From: Holothuria scabra
Taxonomy: Eukaryota > Echinodermata > Holothuroidea > Aspidochirotida > Holothuriidae
NCBI GenBank assembly: GCA_037179385.1
Contig: CM074190.1
Coordinates: 7,516,284 to 7,580,283 of the forward strand
DNA: 64,000 nucleotides
Direction of reading: 5' to 3'
Below the pieces are notes generated by a model. It saw only the letters and a list, made by a program, of their open reading frames with translations. It ran no database searches and had not been told where the DNA came from. Shown piece after piece: positions 22,050 to 32,401 of the stretch (position 1 is its first letter; each line of letters starts with the position of its first letter). The translations under genes and the position numbers were made by a program.

Positions 22050-23554
22050 GAGTTATTTAGCCCTTTCTTCAAAATAAGTCCTGTATCCCTTACATCTATT
22101 CCATGTAAGTTGTTAAAGCATATCATACATTGAAATGTCATGGGTCACTTACAAGACCATGGCTAGCTTCATGACAAGCAACATGGTTTCCGCAAGGGTC
22201 GCTCTTGCGAAACCCAATTAGCCTTGACAATCAATGACATTGCCAGAATCCTTGATTATATAGGTCAATTAGTAGACGTTATCATTATGGATTTCAGTAA
22301 AGCATTTGATAACCGTTCCTCATGAGCGGCTCCTAGCTAAATTAAAACATGCAGGGGTTTGTAACTCACTACATACCTGGATTAGAAATTTTCTCACTAA
22401 AAGAAATTAAAAGGTCACTCAAGATGGAGTGTCTTCTCCCCCAGTGAGCGTGACTTCAGGAGTCCCACAAGGTACATGTCTGGGTCCCCTACTCTTCCTA
22501 ATCTACCTTAATGATATTGCAGAGACTTTGTCTTCTGAAATCCGTCTTTTAGCCGACGACTGTATTTTATATAGGCAAATTAAAAATGAACATGACACTA
22601 CAGAGCTCCAAACAGACGTTGATAAACTCTGTGCATGGGAACAACGCTGGCAGATGAAATTCAATACAAAGAAGTGCTATGCTATGCACATAACTCATAA
22701 AAAGAACACAATCAAATACTCCTATCAGGTGGGCGATTTGATTTTAGAAACAGTTGAAAATCATACTTACTTAGGGCTGGAAATAAATAAACAAATTAAG
22801 TTGGGCGAATCATGTCCATAAGGTGACCTCAAAGGGAAATCAAATCCTTGGCCTGCTTCGCAGAAATCTGTATAGTTGTAACCGTGAGGTAAAAGCAGTG
22901 GCATACAAAACCTTAGTAAGGCCACGGCTTGAATATAGTGCCTCTGTCTGGGACCCCTATCAGAAAGACTTGAAAAATCAGCTCGAGGGGGTCCAGCGCC
23001 GTAGTGCAAGATTCGTCTGCAAAAACTCTAGGCAAAAGGCCAGCGTCACAGACATGATTTCTAGTCTAGGGTGGGAATCACTGGAGCATAGGAGGGCTGC
23101 CCAAAGATTGACCCTTATTTATAAGTCTGTCAATAAATTAGTAGCAATTGATACTGATTCTTACCAGTTAGTTCCTTCTAGTGGTGTGCCTACTAGAGCA
23201 CATGCCTCTAGTTCTTTTGTGAAATTATCTGCCCGCAAAGATTGTTATAAATATTCACTGTTCCCTAGGACTTTTGCTGAATGGAACTGCCTCCCACCCA
23301 GTATTAGGGATGCCCCCACTGTGAGTGCTTTTAAGTCGGGGTTAAATTCTGTGAGTCTTGAAGAAATTACTGTATTAGTAGAGCCCATTTTAGTAGTTAG
23401 TTCGCCGCTCAGACTTCTGTGCCTGCATGTTACATCCCGTCTCACGGAGTTTATGCAGTATTTCACCAGAATCAGAACCAGACGTTTGGGGAGACCGCTC
23501 TTTACCGTACTACGGGATATTAGCCTTTATGGAGATCCGTCATGGTTACAGTAG
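22050..23554 (+). pseudogene. LINE 4: 5'-truncated reverse transcriptase remnant
   Basis: The translation begins near 22065 with SPVSLTSIPCKLLKHII, then QHGFRKGRSCETQLALTIND, VDVIIMDFSKAFD, a one-base insertion at about 22312, an in-frame stop near 22407, SVTSGVPQGTCLGPLLFLIY, the catalytic LLADDCILY (22540-22570), WQMKFNTKKC, a second frameshift near 22800, and ILGLLRRNLYSC, LVRPRLEYSASVWDPY, LEGVQRRSARFV (to 23554). The motifs differ clearly from LINEs 1-3, so this is a separate family of jockey/CR1-type RT. Dead by frameshifts. Confidence 0.85.
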
Positions 23555-24949
23555 TTTTTAGGGAAAAACTGCGGTTCCCTTATAGTACCTGACCACTGGT
23601 TCATTACTCCTCTTAGCTGCTTCAATGAGCAGCAGCTTTGATTACCATTCTGGTTACAATTGAAGCCCAACAACTTTGGGGTTCAAACTTAACAACTTAC
23701 TACAAATCCTGAAATGACTTGAAGTGCTGGCAAAAATGGAGTCAAATTACTTAAAGTGCACTGAAGGGCTACATCCCCTTTCAGCTTATTCTGAGAAAAA
23801 GTGCCACCAAATGTCAACCTGCATGGTCATTTTCAAATGCTTAAATGGGCATATAATTAGTACTGAGAACAGTTCCTGACGAGATTGTTCCAAGGGTATT
23901 TTTTCCGACATGAAGCCCCACACCTAATGTTACAGTTACATTTTCATTGCATTTTGCCAGTCACTTCGTGTAATTGAGTGTAACGTTAGGCTTAACCACG
24001 GCCATGACTTAACGTTTATAATTAAGAGTGTAATGTGTGGAACGTTTCTCGCCAGGCTTAGGCTATAGCCATAGGCCCTAGAGCAGGATAGTTCCTATTA
24101 TCCTGCTATCAGTATCACTATAGTTTAAACCTAGGCTAACATTAGGCTATAGGGGACCTATGCCCAGCCTAGGCTAGGGCTAACATTAAGCTTAGTTTTA
24201 CTCTTAGACCGAGTCTGATGGTGGGCAATTCAACGTGTTGTTCGCTGTTAACAAGTTTGAAGTATAACTTCAACCTGCTACTGAAGTTTAATTACTGGTT
24301 ATAGTAAGGTGAGACCGAAAAAATCACTCTATTCTTCTTCGGGAGTAATTTTTGAAGTTACAGTAGGCTACGCCAGCTAACCCCAGCTTAGCACCCGGCA
24401 CGGTGATCGTGAGCACCTGACATGCAAGAGCAGCATGCAAAACGTAAACAAACTTTCCCAGGCAATCTACAGGACATGCGCATATGCTGGCTTGCTTCCA
24501 ACCCTAAAGAAACTATCAAGCCACTGTGAATCAATGTGATTCATATCATGATGTACTTCCAAAAATATGCGGCCCGATTTATGACATTTTGGTTGAAAAC
24601 TGGAAATTGTACTAGAAAGGAATGGGCAAAAGGAATTTTAGACCAACTTAAGTTAAAGACAGTATCACTCTCTAGTAATTATACTGAAGCCTAATTGGCA
24701 TTGCATTACTATAGCACTAATTCCTGGTTTGGGACGTGTAAACCGGGACACGAAAGCATTTTTTTAGAATTTTATGTCATATATAATGCAGCTTATGGGA
24801 TATATGTACTTCTAATTTTATATTTTATTCATTCCCATTGGTTCACTTAAATCAGTTGCCTTGGTTCACTTAAATCAGTTGCCTAAGTTCATTTTGGTTT
24901 GTGCAATTAGTTTCAGTAGAAATATCGCTGGCATGAAATTTGGACAAAC
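23555..24949. other. Intergenic, possible LINE 4 3' UTR then unique DNA
   Basis: The first 150 bases after the RT frame may be its 3' UTR (AAAAACTGCGGTTCCC); no tail is seen. At 24050-24200 GGCTA/TAGGC words recur without a regular period. At 24835-24890 the phrase GGTTCACTTAAATCAGTTGCC occurs twice in tandem. No gene seen. Confidence 0.4.
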
Positions 24950-25316
24950 TCTTTTGTTCAGAGACTGTCATGAAAGCCTTGGTGAATTCTTGCGGTTTAC
25001 ATGGTCGGAGCGTATGTAACTGCGCCTGAAACAGTTGACCTAAAATTTCCTAAGTTTTGCATTTTTAATCATAAAAACCAAAGTCTTTTTTTTTTCAGAC
25101 TTTTGTGTTCACCTTCACCTTGACGTAAATAAGAGTTACAAGTTCTCTCCATGCATGGACCCCATAGAGATTGCAAAGTCTGAAAAGTTCTCATGCCAAA
25201 TATTTTCAATCACATTTTGGTAATAAGGGACCGTTGAAGAGAAAATAAGCTGCGAAGTTTAAAGAAAAACAAAAGACTATCCATTAACGTGGGATATGAT
25301 GTCATGTGACTGGTTT
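24950..25316 (+). repeat. Dispersed repeat R, copy 2, left part
   Basis: Landmarks GAAGAGAAAATAAGCTG, AAAACAAAAGACT and CATTAACGTGGGATATGATG match copies at 1160 and 33283. It stops at GTCATGTG, where LINE 3 begins; the right part resumes at 29797. Confidence 0.6.
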
Positions 25317-25477
25317 CTCAGGCTGTTGACTCTCCGAATGTCAAACTAGGTCTGAAGGTGCAGGGGCGAGGTCATTCAATTAATACAAGGCAGGTATCTG
25401 ATTTAAATTTAGCCCAGAGTGATCCTGAAATTAGTGGGAGTATTTATCTATACCGAAGTTGGCGGTTTAAGAGTCAT
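25305..25477 (+). mobile_element. LINE 3, 5' part (esterase/endonuclease junction)
   Basis: Plus-strand sequence matching LINE 1: the end of the esterase region (TTTCTCAGGCTGTTGACTCT), then a GTGCAGGGGCGAGG segment and a YLYRSWRFKSH-like stretch. It breaks at GTCAT (25473-25477), where LINE 2 is inserted in the opposite orientation. Confidence 0.78.
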
Positions 25478-27013
25478 ATAACATAACATAACATAACATA
25501 ACAGGTTCAAGGGCAAAGGAGGGCTGTAAAGGCCCCATAAGATGCCCTGTAATCCAAAAACCCCCCAAAACAAAGCAAACCACCAACACCTAAAGAGCCC
25601 AGAAAGATTAGATTCTACCACAGTCATGGAAAAACTTGTCAATATTAACCTTAAAACGGTGCACTGATGTGGAGTTAACAACCCACTCAGGCAGGCTATT
25701 CCACTCACTAACAACCCTATGAGAGAAACTGAACTTCCTAATGTCAAGTCTAGCAAAAGACTTTTCAAGCTTTTTGCAATGGCCTCTAACCCGAGGATTA
25801 CTCTGGACCTTTAAATAACTGCAAGCTAACAAAGGATTCCCTTCAGATAGAAATTTGTATACCTGGAGCATGTCCCCCCTAATCCTTCTCAGCTCCAAAG
25901 TGGTAAGCCCAAGCAGCTTAAGCCTTTGGGAATAAGGTAGATTTTTAACCTCAGGTATGAGTCGGGTAGCTCTCTTCTGAACTTGCTCTAAAAGCAATTT
26001 GTCCTTTTCAAAGAAGGGACTCCAGGCCTGTGCAGCATAGTCGAGATGGGGTCGAACCAGCTGCTTATACAAATTTAGCACAATTTCTTTACTAAAACTC
26101 TTAAAATTCCTCCTGATCAACCCAAGCACCCTATTTGCCCTTGCAGCAGTAGCTGCACATTGCCTAGATGACTTCAAATCTCTTGTAATAACTACACCAA
26201 GGTCTTTCTCAGAAGACACTTTGTTCAAATTAGTACCATTCATAGTATAATCATGGTGGGGATTCTTAGAACCAAAGTGGAGGACTTTGCACTTATCAGC
26301 ATTAAAAGACATTTGCCAAGTCTGAGACCATGAAAATAACCTATCCAGATCTTTCTGACGCAATAAAGAATCATCCTTTCCTCCAACCTTCCTATAGAGC
26401 TTTGTATCATCAGCAAACTTACTTATACTGGAAGTGATAGAGCTATCAATATCATTTATGAAAATTAAGAAAAGAAGTGGGCCAAGAACAGAACCTTGTG
26501 GTACACCACTTGAGACTTCTTTCCAGGAAGAAAAATTTCCATTGACAACAACTCTCTGAGACCTACCATTGAGCCACGAATTGATCCACTGAGCGCACTT
26601 GCCCATGATGCCTAACCTATGCAATTTTACCATGAGTCTACCTAGAGGTACTTTGTCAAAAGCTTTTTGGAAGTCAAGGTAAATGACGTCCACACTGGAA
26701 CCTGAATCGAGAGACAAAGAAACATCCTCAAGAAAGCTTAGCAAATTTGTAACACAAGATCTACTGGGTAGGAAACCATGCTGAGTTAGATTGAGTAACC
26801 CATTATCTAAGAGATGCTTTAGCAAACAGTCCTTGATTAAGGATTCCATAATTTTGCACACAACACTAGTTAAACTGACTGGCCTGTAATTACAAGGTGA
26901 ACTCCGATCCCCCTTTTTAAAAATTGGAGTGACATTAGCAACCCGCCAGTCAGTAGGAACAAAATTTGAGTCAAGACATTTCTGAAAAATAATTGATAGT
27001 GGAACTGTCATAT
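25478..27013 (-). mobile_element. LINE 2, CR1-like, 5'-truncated copy inserted in LINE 3
   Basis: It runs from the pentamer tail (ATAAC repeats, 25478-25503) to a 5' truncation at the linker. GTCATAT lies at both edges (25473-25479; 27007-27013 and 27014-27020), consistent with a target-site duplication. It is closely similar to LINE 1, and nearly intact over its length, so it is the youngest LINE here. Confidence 0.85.
25608..27011 (-). CDS. CR1-like reverse transcriptase (467 codons, 5'-truncated ORF2)
   Basis: An uninterrupted frame. Visible parts: DWRVANVTPIFKKGDRS (fingers, about 21-37), NYRPVSLTSVVCK (41-53), LTQHGFLPSRSCVTNLL (75-91), YLDFQKAFDKV (catalytic Asp, 111-121), SGVPQGSVLGPLLFLIF (168-184), SKFADDTKLY (catalytic Asp pair, 201-202), WQMSFNADKCKVLHFG, then a thumb/connection with LYKQLVRPHLDYAAQAWSP and the C-terminal WNSLPEWVVNS. 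It would copy LINE RNA at the nicked target. The endonuclease half is missing, and the apparent first Met lies in flanking duplicated target sequence, so the frame is not a functional gene as it stands. Confidence 0.85.
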   Translation of the reverse strand: MTVPLSIIFQKCLDSNFVPTDWRVANVTPIFKKGDRSSPCNYRPVSLTSVVCKIMESLIKDCLLKHLLDNGLLNLTQHGFLPSRSCVTNLLSFLEDVSLSLDSGSSVDVIYLDFQKAFDKVPLGRLMVKLHRLGIMGKCAQWINSWLNGRSQRVVVNGNFSSWKEVSSGVPQGSVLGPLLFLIFINDIDSSITSSISKFADDTKLYRKVGGKDDSLLRQKDLDRLFSWSQTWQMSFNADKCKVLHFGSKNPHHDYTMNGTNLNKVSSEKDLGVVITRDLKSSRQCAATAARANRVLGLIRRNFKSFSKEIVLNLYKQLVRPHLDYAAQAWSPFFEKDKLLLEQVQKRATRLIPEVKNLPYSQRLKLLGLTTLELRRIRGDMLQVYKFLSEGNPLLACSYLKVQSNPRVRGHCKKLEKSFARLDIRKFSFSHRVVSEWNSLPEWVVNSTSVHRFKVNIDKFFHDCGRI

Positions 27014-29797
27014 GTCATATGTTTGCCAATGTTCGAAGCCTTTCCAATAAATTTAATGAGTTTCTTGCACAAGTTTCCATAGACAATTCTGACTTACTGT
27101 AATTGGGGTAAGTGAAAGTTGGCTTCATATTGATAATTCTGAAATTCAGGTTCCAGGGTATAAACCTTATAGGCAGGATAGGGTTGATACTGTTGGTGAT
27201 AGAGGTGGAGGGGTCTTGCTTTATATTACGGTATGAATTGTGTTGAAGTAACTGACAAGTTTTCTGCTGATTTTGTTAACTGCTTGTTTTAAGAACTCAG
27301 TCTAATCAATGGGGACACTCCTTTGGTTGTTGGCATCATTATTTATCGCTCACCAGCTAACTCTGGTGCTGATTATAATCAGAATTTGCTTCAAAGTTTG
27401 AAGAAACTATCTTCTAAGAGGGCGCCGGTTGTTTTTCAACTTTCCTGATATTGATTGGCATTTATATGCACTAGCGTGCCACATAGAGGACTGAGTTTCT
27501 TGTGGTGGTGTCTGATTGTTTCCTCACTCAGCATGTTCTGTTTCCCACTCGTGAGGAAAACTGTTTAGATTTGGTGTTAAGTACTGATGAAAATATGGTC
27601 AGAAATGTGAACAGTGGTGATAAGTTTGGATGTAATGACCATTATCTTATTAGTTTTGACATATATAGTTGTTCATCACTTCCAAGTAGTGACAAAACTG
27701 TTCTTGACTTCAGTCAAGCTAACTTTAGTCGTGCGAAAGAGGAGCTTAGCTGAGACTGGGTTGCACATTTGTCTCACTTAGGTCCTGCCAAAGCTTGAAA
27801 ATTTTTCAGCAGTATTGTATCCTACGTTACTAAGTTATGTATACCACTCAAGAAGGCACTGGTGAAAAGTAGGCCTTTTTGGATTTCTAGGGAGGTACCC
27901 AGGGCAACAAGGAAGAAACGTAAGTGTTGGCAACGTTATAAGGTCAGCAAGGAGTCTGATGACTTAACTTCCTACAAGAGTCAAGAGGTCTTAGTCTTAA
28001 AATTTGGTTAAGGACACTAAAGCTAGGTTTGAATAAAAAGTTGGCCAGTGAGTTAAAGATTAACCCCAAATCCCTCCATGCCTCTATGTCAGATCTAAGC
28101 AGCATGTTAAGGAGTCGGGGGGGAATTGGGCCACTTCATGAGTGACATTGTTCTCTCTGAGGAATTGGTTCTGAAAAAATAAAGAGTTTAAAGACAAGTA
28201 AGGCTCTTGGACAAGATGGGATCCATCCCGTCATCCTTCTTGAATGCTCCGAGGTTTTATCCGTTCCGCTTTCAATTATTTTCCAGACATGTCTTGACTC
28301 GAATTTTGTTGCTTCTAACTGGCGGGTTGCTGTCAATCCAATTAAAAAGGGGGATCCGAGTTCACCGTGTAATTACAGACCACGACAGTCAGTTTAACTA
28401 GTGTTGTGTGCAAAATTATGGAATCCAGGACTGTTTGCTCAAGCATCTTTTAGATAGACTCAGCATGGTTTCCTACCCAGTAGGTCTTGTGTTACAAATT
28501 TGCTTAGCTTTCTTAAGGATATTTCTTTGTCTCTCGATTCAGGTTCCAGACTTCCAAAAAGCCTTTGACAAAGTACCTCTAGGTAGCTCATGGTAAAATG
28601 GATAGGTTAGGCATCAAAGGCAAGAGCGCTCCTTGGATCAATTCCTGGCTCAATTGTAGGTCCCAGAGAGTTGTTGTCAATGGCAATTTTTCTTCTTGGA
28701 GAGAAGTCTGAAGTGGTGTACCGCAAGGTTCTATTCTTGCCCCACTTCTTTTCTTCATAAATGATATTGGTAGCTCTAGGTTATGGCCGACTAAAATCAG
28801 ACCATCACTTGCTGTCCGGATTCGTCTATCACTTCCAGTATAAGTAACTTTGATACTAATGATACTTAGCTCTATAGGAAGGTTGGGGATAGGGATGATT
28901 CCTTATTGCTTCAGAATTATCTGGATAGATTACTTTCATGGTCTCAGACTTGGCAAATGTCTTTTAATGCTGAAAAGGCAAAGTCCCCCACTTTGTTCAA
29001 AGAATCCCTGCAATGGTTAAACTATGAATGGTACAAATTTGAACAAAGTGACATCTGAGAAAGACCTAGGTGTAGTTATTTTAAGATTTAAAGTCATCTA
29101 GACAGTGTGCAGCCACTGCTACAAGGGCAAATAGGGTGCTTGGGTTGATCAGGGGGAATTTTAAGAGTTTTAGTAAAGAAATTGTTCTAAATTTGTATAA
29201 GCAGTTGGTTAGACCCCATCTGTATACTACGCGCTGCACAGGCCTAGAGTCCCTTCTTTGAAAAGGGCAAATTGCTCTTAGAGCAAGTTCAGAAGAGAGG
29301 TACAGCTACTCGACTCATACCTGAGGTTAGAAATCTCAGTCTTATCCCCAGAGACTTAAGCTGCTTGGGCTAACCACTTTGGAGTTGAGAATGATTAGGG
29401 GAGACATCCTCTCCAGGTTTACAGATTTCTTTCTGAAGGGAATCCTTTGTTAGCTTGTAGTTATTTAAAGGTCCAAAGTAATCCTCGGGTTAGAGGCCAT
29501 TGAAAACTAAAAGCTTAAAAAAATCTTTTGCTAGACTTGACATTAGGAAGTTCAGTTTCTCTCATAAGGTTGTTAATCTGAGTGAAATAGCCTGCCTGAG
29601 TGGGTTGTTAACTCCCCATCAGTGCACTGCTTTAAGGTAAACATTGAAAGGCTTTTCCATGACCCACTATTTTTTGGGGGGTGGGGGTAGGGCTGGTTGG
29701 ATTACAGTGCCATGTTATGGGCCCCGATTATCCTTTGCCCTTGAACCCCTTTAATCTGTTATGTTATGTTATGTTTTGTTATGTTATGTTATATGTG
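27014..29797 (+). mobile_element. LINE 3, remainder (endonuclease to tail), degenerate
   Basis: It resumes after LINE 2 with MFANVRSLSNKFNEFLAQ (27020), continues with endonuclease pieces (27502-27753: LTQHVLFPTREENCLDLVLS and CNDHYLISF, in which the SDH motif is NDH), linker (27840-28200), RT pieces (28408-28600, LPVGLV- and DFQKAFDKVPLG-like), a damaged catalytic region near 28855, and the C-terminal half (29200-29640). It ends with TTATG repeats at 29758-29793. Many frameshifts and stops. A fragment of the TATAGACGAATCC MITE family (about 28778-28836) sits inside it. Confidence 0.82.
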
Positions 29798-29965
29798 CTT
29801 GCTTCAAGTTTACTGTATGCTGAAAATGTAACGATTTTACTTGCTCATAGCTTGAGAACCACACATCGGATTTGAAGTACCCCTCTAACACATCAAAACT
29901 TGACATGACATTAAACGCATCTTTTAGTTATCTGTCGTTACCAATAAATACTAGCTATACCCTTT
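29797..29965 (+). repeat. Dispersed repeat R, copy 2, right part
   Basis: TGCTTCAAGTTTACTG, AGCTTGAGAACCACA, ATCGGATTT and CAAAACTTGACATGAC match 33640-33775, picking up where the left part stopped at 25316. ATGTG occurs at both LINE 3 edges. Confidence 0.65.
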
Positions 29966-30335
29966 TGACGACCCGATTCATTTTTTATTTATTTATTTAT
30001 TTTTTTTATTTTTTTGTTCGTTAAGCCTGTTCTCTAATCTTAAAGATGACCTGTCGTCTCTTATAAATTCAATAAAATCCAGGCCTAAGCCGGCTTTTGG
30101 ATGACGTCACAGATTACCCTTGAAATGGCTATAATTTGTAATTATTTTAAGAGAATACAATATAATGTAAATGAGAAAGTAAAATGACCAATCTAGGTAA
30201 AAACTAAGCCTTAGGAAATTTTAGGGTGGTGCCGGGTGCGCCCCTCACCATGGTTTCTGTAATTACGAAACAGGTCCAAAATATTTTGTCAAGTAATCTA
30301 GAAATCCATCCGTTTTGTCACATTTCAGTTTATAG
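29966..30335. other. Intergenic with T-rich tract
   Basis: A (TTTA)n/T tract at 29978-30015; otherwise nothing recognised. Confidence 0.45.
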
Positions 30336-30540
30336 TTACGCTCTAAAAATAGGAGATTGAACTAAATCACTGTTATAGAGTGAAAACCGTGAATTCACTC
30401 CATTGGAGTGTTAATTCACTCCAAGGATGGTGAAAATTCACTCTTTATAACGCCGGAGCCTAACGAGGGCCTGCAGGTTTACCCTTTTTAAGAGTGGGTC
30501 CCGCCGCCGTGAATTTTACTCTTTTTATTTATTAGAATCT
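30336..30540. mobile_element. Relative of the palindromic CACTCTAAAA MITE, degenerate
   Basis: It shares ACGCTCTAAAAATAGG, AGAGTGAAAACCGTGAATT and CACTCCATTGGAGTG-TTAATTCACTCC with the element at 42738-43118 but lacks a clear right terminal repeat. Confidence 0.55.
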
Positions 30541-31994
30541 AATACCTTGGCTGAAGTATGTCACTGCCATTTTACATCTGGCTGAAAAATAACTTTCAAA
30601 GTCTTATTTTCGAGGACTCTCCTTTTATTATATTTTAAGGAGAAAATTCACAGAATAGAACGTAACAACTTGTAAAATAGTCAAATAACCTTTTATTATT
30701 TACAAAACTTACGAAGAACTTTAACCATCTAAAATTTCAGTGTAACCTTATTGTTCAGTATCATCATTGATCAACAACATTTCAAAAACTCTTTGCTGCT
30801 CTGGGGAAAGACTTTTATAGCACTGAAGGAAAACACAATAACAAAATATTTACAGGTGGAAATTATTTAAGGCGGAAAGTAATTTCAGTCACATAAACAA
30901 TATAAAGCGCATGCAGAAAAGTGAAAAATCATTATTTGGTGTAAAGAGGCCACACCCACCTGCCCTACGATTCCAAATCATTTCGACTCAAAATTTTGTC
31001 CCCATTCTCCTGACCTGCCAAGCTTTTATTATTCGCTAGTATTTTTTTCGCCTGGCACCTTCTTCAGGTGATAGACCCCAGTCATGGCCGACTTAAATCA
31101 GACCATCACTTGCTATCCGGATTCGTCTATAAACCTTTTCTTGAATTTTCAGATTTTAACAGTTTAATATCAACCAAAGAGGTTTACCCAACTGAGAATT
31201 TGCATACCCCTAGCACTAAAATTCATATGATGGTGATAATAAAGTGGCTTTAAATCACATACTCATTGTCCCTCCATTCGTCTCCAAGACATATTCCGGA
31301 GACAAAATTCACTGGCTTAAAAATGTGGAAAAATTCTTATTCAGGAGGTGAAAACTGTATCTCAATAGCATGTAGCGTTCAGAAGATACTGCATTTTTTT
31401 CTTTAGATTAAGTCCTTTGTGGGAAATCTGTGATGCTATTTTGGCACATTAATTTGACAATGCCTTCAATTTCTTTATGATATTGATGCCGCTAAGAATG
31501 TTTAGCAACAAGCGTTTGCTAACCCTACATACAGACATATGTTGTAGGGTTATGCTGAATCTACAGGAAACGACAGCCCGACATTCCAACAGTATCAAAT
31601 ATAAAGGACAAACAAACAAATTCAATTAAACAGAAACACAAAGGGAATCTGACACAATGTGCCCTCTTTACCTAACATCCTGTTACCTAGTTGAGAAGTG
31701 AAGGCATTTTTATAAAAGATAAGCAATCTTTAAAATAGAATGTATTGAGTAAGGTAGAAGATATTGCTAAGGGGGTTTGGGGGACATGGTTTGGAATATT
31801 TGTTTTCTTCCATAAATCCAGCTCCTTAGCCTAAATGCTGAAATGCACACACATTTAGACAATTTTTAAGTAATAAAAACGTACACACAATGACTTAGTT
31901 GTATTTGCTAGACATCAAACATATAAGAATTTTTAGTATAAACATATCACCTTCAATGTCGAAATTAAATATGATGGTGTATTTTCAGTTTAAA
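30541..31994. other. Downstream flank of the SDR gene
   Basis: No gene seen. A fragment of the TATAGACGAATCC MITE family is at 31068-31135 (CCGGATTCGTCTATAAA). The 3' UTR of the SDR gene may extend into this region. Confidence 0.45.
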
Positions 31995-32145
31995 TCTTCC
32001 GAACTACCATTGTGCTTGGTGCTCAGCATAAGCAACGGAGTAGGGTAAACAAGCCAGTGAGCCACAACTAGAAAAAGGTCGTGGCCGGCTCGACTTGGAC
32101 CAATTGGTTTTAGAAACTGGGCTATAAAACTCCATCTAACTAACT
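31995..32145 (+). repeat. tRNA-derived SINE, 3' part
   Basis: The segment order ACCATTGTGCTTGGTGCTCA, GCATAAGCAACGGAGTAGGG, CCACAACTAGAAAAAGG, CGTGGCCGGCTCGACTTGG, CTCCATCTAACTAAC matches the bodies of the SINEs at 45787 and 52968. The tRNA-like head is absent. It ends 130 bases from the SDR stop codon, so it probably lies in the 3' UTR of that gene, antisense. Confidence 0.7.
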
Positions 32146-32275
32146 CAGTTTAAATCTTTCAGAGCGTACAAAATTTGTTTTGGTGGGTTGCAAATTTGAT
32201 TGTTTCGCAACGTCACAGCCTAAGTCGTGTAGGCGATGTCTTAGTTTAATCCATCGTGACGATAATGACGTCATA

Positions 32276-32401
32276 TTACGAAGATGTCCTTCCTTTGTAC
32301 TTGTCTCTTTTCTCGATATATCCATTGTCTATGAGCGAGTACGCCATATCAATGACGGCTTTTCGTGAGTCACGTGGTTGAATGCCAAGTTCTTCCTTTA
32401 G
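32276..32401 (-). CDS. SDR gene exon 8 (terminal)
   Basis: It encodes residues 322-362: LKEELGIQPRDSRKAVIDMA, YSLIDNGYIEKRDKYKGRTS and S, then TAA (32278-32276). The acceptor is ttttcag|CTA. The paralogue ends with a tail about 22 residues longer. Confidence 0.92.
   Translation of the reverse strand, partial: LKEELGIQPRDSRKAVIDMAYSLIDNGYIEKRDKYKGRTSS

Noticed and set aside
25608..27011. LINE 2 reading frame as a working gene
   Set aside because: It lacks the endonuclease half and its first Met comes from duplicated flanking DNA.
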